Shown here in pieces: positions 49,072-60,574 of a stretch of DNA of 64,000 bases (positions within the stretch are counted from its first letter, which is position 1; each line of letters starts with the position of its first letter). The notes under the pieces are model-generated. The model did no database searches. It was not told the origin of the DNA and worked only from the letters and a program-made list of their open reading frames with translations. The position numbers and the translations under genes are program-made. The stretch is from Agapanthus africanus (taxonomy: Eukaryota; Streptophyta; Magnoliopsida; Asparagales; Amaryllidaceae): NCBI GenBank assembly GCA_030015575.1, contig JASDDO010000026.1, forward strand, positions 188,443,739 through 188,507,738, in the 5' to 3' direction.

Positions 49072-49448
49072 GATATGAAGAGAAGGAAAGGAAGAGAGGA
49101 AAAAGAATGTGGTTTTTTATATATTTTTTAATGTTAGTTATTAACAAAAGAATGAAATATATACACAAAAATAATCACAACACAAAATACCACACACTTA
49201 ATCGGTTTAGGGTGTTCACCTAGGTCAACTAGACCTGCTCAAGAACTTGATTGGCGAAGTAAAACTGTGTTGAGAAACGGGCTCAAGATATACTGATCAT
49301 GAGGCCAGGTAAGTGCACAGATAAGGGAAAGTTTTCGAACGCTTTTGCGAAGGTCCTTAATTAGATAACCCTTTCTCTTTTGGCGGTTTTGACGTGAACA
49401 CTTTCTTAGACATCCCGTAAAAGATATACCATTAAGCGGTGTTCTAAA
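49072..49448 (-). other. Y leader, proximal part
   Basis: Matches X 18060-18446. It is broken at 49448 by element V and continues at 59580 after one CTAAA copy. A CT-rich tract precedes the ORF start, as in X. Confidence 0.8.
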
Positions 49449-51485
49449 TGTTAGTGTATATGCCCTAGAGGCCATTACTGTATCATACTAGATTGTATAT
49501 TAATTGATGGAAGCTTGGGATATTCACCTTGTATTGACATTATTGCTCAAAATGGTAGTATGCTACTTGGTTTGTTTCTGTTTTAATGTGTGCATGTGTT
49601 TCTTTTAGCATATCGCTTTTACACATTAGTGCAGCCCTTAGGATCTTTGCTTGATTACCAGCGTTGTGATGGCAGTCACACTCGTGGGGGCTGGATAATC
49701 TACAAGCACATCCTTATGCAGGTCCCTAGTCGCTGGACTATCGAGACAGGGCATAGATACTCCTGAGTAGACTAGCGTATGCGCTTCTTATCCCAGCTTG
49801 GGAGACGGCCTGTCCCACAGCCGTCAGTACGTCGTACTTGAGATAGTATACGGGTGCTCGTTAGGTTACGAGTACACTGGACAGGACTCGTCGGGAACTG
49901 TTGGTTGGTATTATACCTATCGTCAGTTATTAGTTCCCAGGTGACATGAGTACAGCTTAGTCCGTTGACTAGACACTGTCACTTCGCCTCGAGTGTTTTC
50001 CCACTGTACTTTGATTACTACTCTACCACGGCTCAAAGGAGTCATGCAAACAGGTAGTTTTTGGGTGCAGTCCCGAAGCACTTGGAGGCAGTGACAGTTA
50101 GACAGGATTCGTCTCTCCCGGTATTGGGGGTTGATATCGCGCTGTGTCTAGGAGAGCCATTACACAAAGTCCCTGGCCAGGGCAAGCGAGATAGACTGGT
50201 AGGTTTCCAGTGTTATCTCAGGTGTTCTGGGCTACACTCCGGCACGACTTGTACCGCTAGTACGGGACTGACGTTTATCGCCCCCTAGGCCCGCCATGCG
50301 ATGTTCTTAGACAAACAGACCGGACAGTATGGAGACTGTCACATACAGGCTCAGTAAGAGTTCAGATGGGTTTACCTCGTCAGTCTTCTTATCGGCATCT
50401 ACCTGGGGACCGTTACGTACAGCTAGTGCCGCTTGCGGTCTGTGGTTAAACCCACTGCCAGCATAATGTCGAGTCTTTAGAGTCCCACACAGAGGGTCAT
50501 TCGCCTTTAGGCAAAATGAGTAGTGGTCGCATGGTTCTGCGACAGGATTCGTTCACATCCGCGCACTTATGCACGTTTGGTGTCCGGACAGCTTATACTA
50601 GCGGGCTTTGGTTTAAGCCGGATCCTAGTATATGATTTGGGATTGGTTTTATCTCATTGTATTCGTGTTCCTCGGAACACGGATACGGGTGTGTATGCAC
50701 AGTTGACTGAGACAGAGGCAGAGGACTTTCATTAGGGTTGATGACCATTGTCATTTTCTTAACCCTAATGTTTATCTGTGAATTATGATTTATTAATATT
50801 AGTTAATTATAATTATTCATGGTTAGGGTTGTTGACCATTTGACTATACTTGACTTGTTGACCTAGGTTGACAAGTTGACCATCATCATTCCATATGAAA
50901 GATGCTCTTTGATCCTTGCAAAAGCATTTAATGTGAAATGATAATGGTCATTTCTTGATTAACCATGACAATTATCTTAGCTAATTATCTATTTTCATAA
51001 ATCACATATATGTGAGAAGGGTTGCATTATTCTTCTCACTTGTTCATTTCCATTCTCTCTCCTCCACTTCCTCTCTCTCTAGCTCTCCCCTCTCATGAGT
51101 TGAGAACCATTTGAGCATGAGATAATCCCTTCAAAAACACTCTCTACTCTTTCTAAGGTCCTAGGTCTAGCACACCAAGCACCTTAGTTACTTCTAGTTT
51201 GCGGTTGGAGCCAAAGGTTGAAGCCCTCGGGTGGATCTTTCTTCGGCAAAAGAAGGCGACAAGAAGAACCCATTCTTTCACTCCAAGGAGCAAGAAGAGA
51301 AGGACTTGAAGACCTAGGTATAACCCCCTTTCCGAGTTGCTAAACTCTTTTAGCTTTAGTAGTTAGTTTTGTTTAGCAAAGATCCCTTCTTTTCATAGTC
51401 CATGTTTCCTAGTGTTGTAAAAATCGGTTTTTTCATAACGTTTCTGCCTCCCCGCACGTACCGGGGTGGGCAACGTGGACTTACA
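49449..51485 (+). repeat. Element V 5' LTR
   Basis: Starts TGTTAGTGTATATGCCC and ends GTGGACTTACA. It shares the CGAGACAGGGCAT core (about 49742) with the other copia LTRs despite wide divergence elsewhere. Confidence 0.96.
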
Positions 51486-51486
51486 G

Positions 51487-51498
51487 TGGTATCAGAGC
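51487..51498 (+). other. V primer binding site, tRNA-Met
   Basis: TGGTATCAGAGC, one base after the LTR; a perfect match to the initiator-tRNA-Met PBS. Confidence 0.96.
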
Positions 51499-51687
51499 CT
51501 AGCTAAACACAAACTAACTAGTTAGCAAGGTATCTAGAACTTCGATCGGAAAAAATCGCAAAACATTTTTTCAGAACCCTAAGTTTCTGCCGATTTTTAA
51601 ACTTGCTCTAAAAATAATAAATCATACTTTAAAAATTGGCTCAGGGTTTTTACAGAACACAGAAGAAAAACGAGCCAGCGAGTCGAC

Positions 51688-51746
51688 CAACTCACAGCGG
51701 AACCGCGGCAAGAGCATGCTCTTGCCGCGGATCCGCGGCTGAGTTG
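51688..51746. repeat. GC-rich palindrome/hairpin in V leader
   Basis: A perfect 28-bp palindrome lies at 51703-51730 (arms CCGCGGCAAGAGCA). It is extended by partly paired CAGCGG/CCGCGGCTG and by CAACTCA/TGAGTTG outer arms. It lies about 200 nt after the PBS. Confidence 0.92.
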
Positions 51747-52495
51747 ACTCGGCAGTGGGTCGTTTTTCCTGCATTGTTCTTCTGCTTCTGTTTTGTGATT
51801 TTTGATGTAGTTTGTTTCCACCCAGATTTTCCAGAGAACAAGTTGGTTTTTGGGGTGGTCACAAATCCATATTTTTGATCGAACTTCTTTACACTTTGGC
51901 TAATGGGTTATATCTGCGATGTGATATATGTATTGAACGTCCGCTAATCTCTATACGCCGATTAGTGGGGGTTATACATATCTGTGATCTGTAATGTTGT
52001 TGGTTTGTGTATATGAATTCGTTGGATTGTCGCGGATGAATAGCCGGGTGTGTGTGAGATGAAAGTTTTCTTATTCTTTCAATTCTTGTAATATGTAAAT
52101 TGATGTAATATTATTTGTATGGCCGCGCAACCGGGTCGGGGTAGTAGTCGTCATTGTATAATTTCTTTTTACTGTTTTTGCTCCTAGGATAGACCCAAGG
52201 TAGGGTGCACAAACCACTGGGTATCTCGAAGTGCCGAGTGGCCTACTCATGGTGTTGAGGGAGGTTGCTTCGCTTCGGGTACTTGGCGGGTAGTTTACCG
52301 CACCCGTAGGGGTCTAGGGTGGGGTTTGGCTATTCATCGCGACCGTGTAATCCGTTCTTCGTTAAAGGCTCGTACGAATTGCGGATTTTTAGTATATCCA
52401 ATGTATTCATCTGTGATCTGAAATGGCTATCATTGCATGTGACGAATGTTTATATATATCTATATGATATCTATTTAGGCGTTGCTTATGTTTTG

Positions 52496-52578
52496 CATCC
52501 GCGCTAGTCCAGCCCCCGCTCTGTCGTTAGTTAAGTAACCTAATGGGTGATGACGGGACCCCGTGGCGAATGCGGATG
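52496..52578 (+). other. Conserved leader block, possible structured RNA (V)
   Basis: CATCCGC (52496-52502) pairs with GCGGATG (52572-52578). An inner GTTAG...CTAAT pair needs one G-U. Same order and size as in U. Confidence 0.55.
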
Positions 52579-52874
52579 GCATAAGCGTACGTCATATTTT
52601 CGTTGTTTTCTGCAATGGTGGGATTAAATGATGGGACGCATTGGAATTAATGCAAGAAATAAAATAAACCAAGTAAAAGTCGTTGGAATACTTTGAAAAC
52701 CACTCGGTTCTTTTCAAAACCAAACTTTTAAATGCGGAGCTTGAACCACTCCTTTTGAAAGCTATCTCGTTCCTTCGATTATAGTAAGTTCACTATGTTC
52801 ACGGTTTCACCAAAACCATTCATAGCCCTCCGTCGTTCCACATGAATGGTCAATAAGTATTCAAGCTATGTATG

Positions 52875-53068
52875 TTGGCCAAAGTCAAGGCATAGTGATT
52901 GGTAGCTATTGGGTATTCATGTGCAGCATAGATAGATGTGTTGGTTTGGGGCAGTCGTTCTACCATTTTGGCCAAAGTCAAGGGTATGTGCGGGTGGGCT
53001 CAAATTAAACTGGAGAATGACGGGTAGAACTTGACATGTGACTTGTGATATTTTGGCCAAAGTCAAGG
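52875..53068 (+). repeat. Three-copy 16-nt leader repeat (V version)
   Basis: Three identical copies of TTGGCCAAAGTCAAGG at 52875, 52968 and 53053 (spacing 93 and 85 nt). Confidence 0.93.
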
Positions 53069-53555
53069 CCATAAGAGCATGGGGCAAAAATCCACATCGG
53101 GAGTTTCAAAAGAACTGAAACTTGCTAGCGCTGCATACCATTTGGAGTGTGATGATTCTGGTAGGATTCCTTCAGTTTTGTCACGCGATGATATTTGGAT
53201 CCCGATCCTACTGTGAGTATATGCTACTCCTCCGGAACTTTCTCACTTAACGATCAATGCTATAAACCAAGTAGGTGTCTAGAAATGTGTTAGCGGGGCT
53301 ATGCCCACAGGGAAAAGAGGTTACTTAATTAAGGAACTTCGCGAAAGCGTTGGAAAACCTCCCTCGAAGTACCGACACTGGCCTGGCTGAACGGTTAAGC
53401 AAGTATTGTACGGTGAGATTGATCCCGACTAGTTCTTCCATTATGGTTTGAGGAGGGATTCGAAAGACAGTGGGAGCCATCCTGTTTAGACAAATTAAAA
53501 ACCACTCTAAACTTGCAAGAGCATCATGCTAAAGTGTTTCTTCTCTCTCTCCTAA

Positions 53556-56500
53556 TTGCAGCGACCATTTATCATAACTGGACTTAAGTTACTTCTAGAT
53601 AAAAACATACTGACAGGGCCAAACTACAAAGATTGGCTCAGGAATGTCAAAAAGGCGATCACTTATGACAAGTTAGGGTATCTTCTTACCACCAAGGCTC
53701 CCCCTGTCCCAGGTCCCACCTCTATCGTCGCGGATAAGGAAATCCATAAGACTTGGGAGATCGACTGCGCGAAGGCCAAGTGCCTCGTGCTTGCCTCTAT
53801 GGACATTGAACATCAGAGGAGGCACGAGAATATGGACCTCGAATCCATATTTCTCCATACAAAAGAATTGTATAGAGAGCAATCCCGTATCGCCAGATAC
53901 GAAGTGTCGAAGAAGTTGTTTTCGGCGAGATTGGCCGTCGGATCATCGGTAGTGGAACACGTGCTTAAGATGATTGGCTACATAGAGGACCTCGCGGACC
54001 TTGGGACCACGTTGGAGAATGAGTTCTATACGGACTTGATTCTTCAGTCCCTTCCTTCCACTTACGCCCAGTTCATCCTGAACATCAACTTATAGGAAAA
54101 GGAAGTTGAAATTTCAGAACTCCTCAACATGCTGAGGAGTGCAGAGGGCACCCTACAGAAAGGTAGGGAAACATCCACTTTGTTTGTAGGAGGATCTTTC
54201 TCTTCTAGGTCCAGGGCGAAAGCCAAGGGAAAGAAGAAGAAAAACCCCGCCAAACCAAGGGGCGGTGTTAGTAAAGTGGATACGAAGGGAAAGGCAAAAG
54301 CAACAAAGGTAGCTGGAAAGCTTATGGATAAGGAAGAATGCTTTTACTGTCACAAGAGTGGACACTGGAAGAAAGATTGCAGGGCTTGGAAGACCAGAAC
54401 ACAGGATCTGAAGCAGGTTGCGGCTTCAGCTTCAGGTGTGTATGTTATTGAAAACTGTCTATCAATAAACTCTACGTCCTGGGTATTCGATACCGGATCA
54501 GAATCTCATATCTGTAATTCTTTGTAGGCGTTGAGAAAGCGTAGATTTTTGAAGGCAGATGACATGACCCTTAAAGTTGCAAACGGAGCTAGCATGGATG
54601 CTGAGGCCATGGGGGACTATCACCTAGGAATGTCAGAAGGACATGTTTTGGTTTTACGTAATTGCTTTTTTGTACCCAATGCAACTTGTAATATCATTTC
54701 TGTATCTTTGATTTCAAAAGAAGGTTATGAATTTGCGTTTGTAAGTAATGTTGTAAACATTCACCTTAATCAAGTTCCGATTGGGTCAGGTACATTAAGA
54801 AATGGTATATACGTATTAAACTAACGGCAGATTTTCAATGTCCAGAATACACACAAAAGAATGTCTTCGGAAACAAATCAGACTTTCTTATGGCATTGTA
54901 GACTGGGTCACATCAATGAGAGAAGGTTGACGAAGTTATATACAGAAGGATATTTGGATCCGTTCGAATATCAATCATATGCAACTTATCAATCCTGTCT
55001 CAAAGGAAAGATGATAAAGACTCCGTTTACTGGACACGGAGTAAGAGCGAGCGAGCTCTTGGGACTCGTACACAGCGACGTGTGCGGTCCAATGTCTACG
55101 CATGCACGAAGTGGTTATTCTTACTTCATTACTTTTACGGATGACTTTTCAAGGTACGGTTATGTCTTCTTAATGAAACATAAATCCGAAGCCTTTGGAA
55201 AATTCCAGGAATATAAGAATGAAGTAGAAAAACAAACAGGCAAAAGTATCAAGACACTGAGATCAGATCGAGGTGGTGAATACTTGAATGCCGAGTTCCT
55301 GGATTACTTAAAGGAGAATGGAATTCTCTCTCAGCTTACTCCCCCATACATTCCACAACATAATGGTGTATCGGAGAGACGGAACCAAACCCTATTGGAT
55401 ATGGTAAGGTCCATGATGAGTAACGCTGAGTTACCGCGATCTTTCTGTGGATATGCACTAGAATCAGCTGCATACCTTTTGAACCGAGTTCCGACTAAGA
55501 TTGTGCCTACTACACCATATCAGATGTGGTATGGGAAGAGGCCCTATCTTAATCACATTAAGACATAGGGATGCCCAGCTTTTGTCAAAAAGCAGCATGC
55601 GGACAAGCTCGAGGCACGCTCAGTACAGTGCAAGTTTGTGGGATATCCAAAGAACTCCAAAAGATATTTCTTCTATTGCGAAGAGGAACAAAAGGTTTTT
55701 GTTTCTCGTCATGCCCACTTCTTGGAAACTCTGTTTTTGGAAAAACAGATATGTGGGAGCGCAATGGAACTGGTAGAAATTCTAGAACCACGAGCTATTA
55801 CTGAAAGCTTAGTAGAACCAGAGGGTTCGAATGATCAGGACGTTCCTACGCCGCTCCGCAGAAGTAGTAGGAAGTCTCATCCGCCGAAGAGATACTACGG
55901 TTTTCTCATAGACGGGGATAGAGAGGATTGCATCATTGATAGTGATGAGCCTACTAGCTTCCAGCAGGCCATTCAGAGCATTGACTCGGTAAAATGGCTG
56001 GATGCAATGCGGACCGAAATGGAGTCCATGTACACCAACAAAGTATGGACGTTGGAAATTGCTCCAGATAGGGTAAAACCCGTAGGATGCAAGTGGATCT
56101 TCAAAAAGAAGATTGGTGTAGATGGACAGGTTGAGACCTATAAGGCTAGACTTGTTGCAAAGGGTTTCCGTCAAAGACCTGGCTTGGACTATGACGAAAC
56201 CATTTCTCCAGTGGCTATGCTGAAATCCATTCGGATCTTTCTTGCCATTGTTGCCTTCCACGATTATGAGATCTGGCAGATGGACGTAAAAACCGCTTTT
56301 CTAAATGGAAATTTAGAGGAGTGTGTCTATATGGACCAGCCAGAGGGTTTCATTCAGAGTGGGAGCAGCGGAAAGGTGTGCAAGTTGCTTAAGTCCATCA
56401 TTGGACTAAAGTAGGCATCGCAGAGTTGGAACATCTGTTTTGATGAGACGGTCAAAGAATTTGGCTTTATCAAAAATCCAGATGAACCATGCATCTATAG

Positions 56501-57524
56501 TAGATTTGTGGCGAGAACTGTAGTATTCCTCGTTTTATATGTGGATGACATTCTCTTGATAAGAAATGACATTCCTATGCTACAATCTGTCAAAGGGTTC
56601 TTGTCACACAGGTTCTCCATGAAAGACTTGGGTGATGCCTCATACATTCTGGGGATCCGGATCTACCGTGATAGATCCAAGATGGTATTAGGACTCTCAC
56701 AGTCCAGGTACATTGACACCATACTGAAAAGATTCAGTATGGAAGATTCCAAGCGCGGTAATCTACCGGCTTGTCACGGGATCACCCTCTCCAAAGAGAT
56801 GTCTCCCAAGACTGATTTGGAAAGGGATCGCATGTCTATTATACCCTACGCTTCTGCGGTAGGCTCTATAATGTATGCGATGTTGTGTACCAAACAAGAT
56901 GTAGCTTATGCACTGAGTGTGGTAAGCCTGTATCAGTCAAACCCTGAGGAGAAACACTGGATAGCGGTAAAGAACATTCTCAAGTACCTGAGAAGCACTC
57001 AGGAGATGTTCTTGGTGTATGGCGGAAAAGACCTCCAGATCGAGGCCTTTGCTGACTCCAGCTTCCAGAGTGACAAGGATGATTCCAAGTCCTTGTCGGG
57101 TTATGTCTTTACCCTCTATGGAGGGGCGGTGTGTTGGAAGAGTTCCAAACAGGAAACCGTTGCTGACTCGACGATGGAAGCGGAATATATCGCTGCTGCA
57201 GATGCCGCAAAGGAAGCCGTCTGGATAAGGAAGTTCCTAACAGAACTTCAGGTGGTTCCGTCCATTGTTGATCCAGTACCTCTGTACTGCGATAACAATA
57301 GGGCTATAGCTTTAGCAAAGGAACCCAGGTCCCATCAGAAGTCCAGGATCATCTTGAGGCGGTATCACCTAATCAGGGAGATCATGGGTCGCCAGGAGAT
57401 CGAGGTTCGGAGAGTTGCTACGGAAGATAACACTGCTGATCCATTCATGAAGGCCTTACCCCAGACTCAGTTCGAGCGGCTGATCGAGATGATAGGTCTT
57501 CGATACGCCAGTACATGGCCTTAG
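53556..57524 (+). pseudogene. V gag-pol polyprotein, one frame with five nonsense codons
   Basis: A single frame carries the whole Ty1/copia polyprotein in order. First is the capsid-like gag part (53556-54092, with N-Y-K-D-W and K-L-L-D motifs). The CX2CX4HX4C zinc knuckle is at 54339-54380 and the protease D-T-G at 54489-54497. The pre-integrase H-C-R-L-G-H is at 54894. The integrase has D, D(35)E as H-S-D-V-C-G (55077), S-D-R-G-G-E-Y (55266) and V-S-E-R-R-N (55374). Reverse transcriptase follows, with Y-V-D-D at 56538-56549. RNase H has A-D-S-S, T-M-E-A-E-Y and Y-C-D-N-N. Stops are at 54093 (TAG), 54525 (TAG), 54822 (TAA), 55566 (TAG) and 56412 (TAG); no frameshift was found. The first Cys of the integrase zinc finger is Tyr. 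No ATG opens the frame; the open stretch begins at a TTG, so the start is not placed. Inactive. Confidence 0.95.
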
Positions 57525-57526
57525 TG

Positions 57527-57538
57527 CAAGTGGGAGAT
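57527..57538 (+). other. V polypurine tract
   Basis: CAAGTGGGAGAT directly before the 3' LTR, identical to that of Z at 63646. Confidence 0.93.
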
Positions 57539-59574
57539 TGTTAGTGTATATGCCCTAGAGGCCATTACTGTATCATACTAGATTGTATATTACTTGATGG
57601 AAGCTTGGGATATTCACCTTGTATTGACATTCTTGCTTAAAATTGTAGTATGCTACTCGGTTGGTTCTGCTTTAATGTGTGCATGTGTTTCTTTTAGCAA
57701 ATCGCCTTTACACATTAGTGGAGCCCTTAGGATCTTTGCTTGATTACCAGCGTTGTGATGGCAATCACACTCGTGGGGGCTGGGTAATCTACAAGCACAT
57801 CCTTATGCAGGTCCCTAGTCGCAGGACTATCGAGACAGGGCATCGATACTCCGGAGTAGACTAGCGTATGCGCTTTTCATCCCAGCTTGGGAGACGGTCT
57901 GTCCCACAGCCGTCAGTACGTCGTACTTGAGATAGTATGCAGGTGCTCGTTAGGTTACGAGTACACTGGACAGGACTCGTCGGGAACTGTTGGTTGGTAT
58001 TATACCTATCGTCAGTTATTAGTTCCCAGGTGACATGAGTACAGCTTAGTCCGTTGACTTGACACTGTCACTTCGCCTCGAGTGTGTTCCCACTGTACTT
58101 TGATTACTACCCTACCACGGCTCAAAGGTGTCGTGCAAACAGGTAGTTTTTGGGTGCAGTCCCGAAGAACTTGGAGGAAGTGACGGTTAGACAGGATTCG
58201 TCTCTCCCGGTATTGGGGGTTGATATCACGCTGTGTCTAGGAGATCCATTACACAAAGTCCCTGGCCAGGGAAAGCGAGATAGACTGGTAGGTTTCCAGT
58301 GTTATCTCAGGTGTTCTGGGCTACACTCCGGCACGACTTGTACCGCTAGTAGGGGACTGACATTTACCGCCCCCTAGGCCTGCCATGCGATGTTCTTAGA
58401 CGAACAGACCGGACTGTACGGAGACTGTCACATACAGGCTCAGTAGGAGTTCAGATGGGTTTACCTCGTCAGTCTTCTTATCGGCATCTACCTGGGGACC
58501 GTTACGTACAGCTAGTGACTCTTACAGTCTGTGGTTAAACCCACTTCCAGCGTAGTGTCGAGTCATTAGAGTCCCACACAGAGGGTTATTCGCCTTTAGG
58601 CAAAATGAGTAGAGGTCGCATGGTTTTGCGACAGGGTTCGTTCACATCCGCGCACATGTGCACGTTTGGTGTCCGGACAGCTTATACTAGCGGGCTTTGG
58701 TTTAAGCCGGATCCTAGCATATGATTTGGGATTGGTTTTATCTCATTGTATTCGTGTTCCTCGGAACACAGATACGGGTGTGTATGCACAGTTGACTGAG
58801 ACAGAGGCAGAGGACTTTCATTAGGGTTGATGACCATTGTCATTTTCTTAACCCTAATGTTTATGTGTGAATTATGATTTATTAATATTAGTTAATTATA
58901 ATTGTGCATGGTTAGGGTTGTTGACCATTTGACTATACTTGACTTGTTGACCTAGGTTGACAAATTGACCATCATCATTCCATATGAAAGATGCCCTTTG
59001 ATCCTTACAAAACCATTTAATGTGAAATGATAATGGTCATTTCTTGATTAACCATGAAAATTATCTTTTCTAATTATCTATTTTCATAAATCACATATAT
59101 GTGAGAAGGGTTGCATTATTCTTCTCACTTGTTCATTTCCATTCTCTCTCCTCCTCTTCCTCTCTCTCTAGCTCTCCCCTCTCATGAGTTGAGAACCATT
59201 TGAGCATGAGATAATCCCTTCAAAAACACTCTCTACTCTTTCTAAGGTCCTAGGTCTAGCACACCAAGCACCTTAGTTACTTCTAGTTTGCGGTTGGAGC
59301 CAAAGGTTGAAGCCCTCGGGTGGATCTTTCTTCGGCAAAAGAAGACGACAAGAAGAACCCATTCTTTCACTCCAAGGAGCAAGAAGAGAAGGACTTGAAG
59401 ACCTAGGTATAACCCCCTTTCCGAGTAGCTAAACTCTTTTAGCTTTGGTTGTTAGTTTTGTTTAGCAAAGATCCCTCCTTTTCATAGTCCATGTTGCCTA
59501 GTGTTATAAAAATCGGTTTTTTCATAACGTTTCCGCCTCCCCGCAAGCACCGGGGTGGGTAACGTGGACTTACA
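57539..59574 (+). repeat. Element V 3' LTR
   Basis: 2036 bp with the same ends as the 5' LTR, followed by TSD CTAAA. Differences from the 5' LTR cluster in the first 200 bp. Confidence 0.96.
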
Positions 59575-59579
59575 CTAAA

Positions 59580-60554
59580 CACAGTTAACTTCTCCTAGTG
59601 AGCGCGAAGTCCTTAAAAGCTTAAAGTCTAGTTTCTTTTAAAATTTGTGCGGGTAAACGTTATGCTCAATTCAAGATTTGTGGGCCACGGAAAAGGTGAT
59701 GAAATCCTTTACTGTATGTTTTGGGGTTCGCTTGCCCTTAAGTCCGTATTAATGGATGCAATGCATAAATCAATGAAAAGGTTATTAAAAACCTAAAAAA
59801 ATCGATTTTTATGTTTAAGAACGGCACTACAACAAATAAGGGTTAGTCAATTTTGCCGTTTGACAGCGAACTTGCAAAGAATCATGCAAAGATATTATAT
59901 TGGATGTGTCGGATTTGAGAAGAAGGTGTTAGGAAAACGTACCGATAGGTTTTCGGGTTAAGACACCATTGTTGAATTGAATCCGGCTAGCTTGAAAAGT
60001 TCGCTTGCGCGGGTCAATCTGCCCGGATCTTTGGCACTGTATATCCCAATCACCTTAATTTTGAATGTACATTTTGCTCCACACGATCGCAGTTAGCAAA
60101 TCCGCAAAAATCTGAAAATGTCGGAAAAACGGATTATTACTGCGAAAAAGCGATATAAATGCCAATACTCCTGCACACTAAAAATAAAAAAAATCAAACA
60201 ATAAAATTAGGATAATAACAGAACATTGGAGCACAGAGAAAATTTTTTGGAGTAAAAGAAGATGAAAATTCCGGCAGCGCCGGTTTTAACGGGGATCTCG
60301 CCGTGTTTTTATAGGATTTGGGGCTCTAAATTTCTTCTGTTGTATAAGTGTTCTATTAGCGTCTCAATGTTATTTTTTAACTTTTCTGTTTAGTTCCAGA
60401 GTACTTGCAGGTCAAAAATCCAAAGAGCAAAAATGTTAAGTTTGTTAAATTTTTTTTGTTTTTGTTTTGAAATTTTTTATTTTTTTATTTTTTAATGGTG
60501 TTAGTGATATAAACAAGATTAACCCAAAATAACAAGAATAAAAACGTTATCGTC
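59580..60554 (-). other. Y leader, distal part
   Basis: Matches X 17401-18060 read on the opposite strand and joins to 49448 across V. Nothing coding is seen. Confidence 0.8.
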
Positions 60555-60572
60555 TCCCCGGCAACGGCGCAA
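60555..60572 (-). other. Y primer binding site, tRNA-Asp type
   Basis: On the - strand TTGCGCCGTTGCCGGGGA follows the LTR end at 60575. It differs in one base from the complement of the plant tRNA-Asp 3' end. Confidence 0.85.
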
Positions 60573-60574
60573 TT

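Larger units (their letters stand above)
51499..53555 (+). other. V 5' leader, non-coding
   Basis: About 2.06 kb. It holds the hairpin at 51688-51746, the TAGGGGTCTAGG module (about 52197-52322), the structured block at 52496-52578, the triple repeat at 52875-53068, and a CT-rich tract with TTGCAG at 53529-53562. ORFs of 60-80 codons are not supported. Confidence 0.8.
49449..59574 (+). mobile_element. Element V: full-length Ty1/copia retrotransposon
   Basis: TSD CTAAA lies at 49444-49448 and 59575-59579. Total length is 10126 bp: 5' LTR 49449-51485 (2037 bp), PBS 51487-51498, leader to 53555, gag-pol frame 53556-57524, PPT 57527-57538, and 3' LTR 57539-59574 (2036 bp). The LTR pair looks about 96-97% identical. 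Protease, integrase, reverse transcriptase and RNase H follow in copia order. Five nonsense codons make it inactive. The lineage (perhaps Tork/Angela-like) is uncertain. It is inserted in the leader of Y. Confidence 0.96.

Noticed and set aside
54129..54365. Lys-rich segment after V gag as a separate nuclear protein
   Set aside because: It lies in the same frame between the gag part and the zinc knuckle, so it is the basic nucleocapsid region of the polyprotein.
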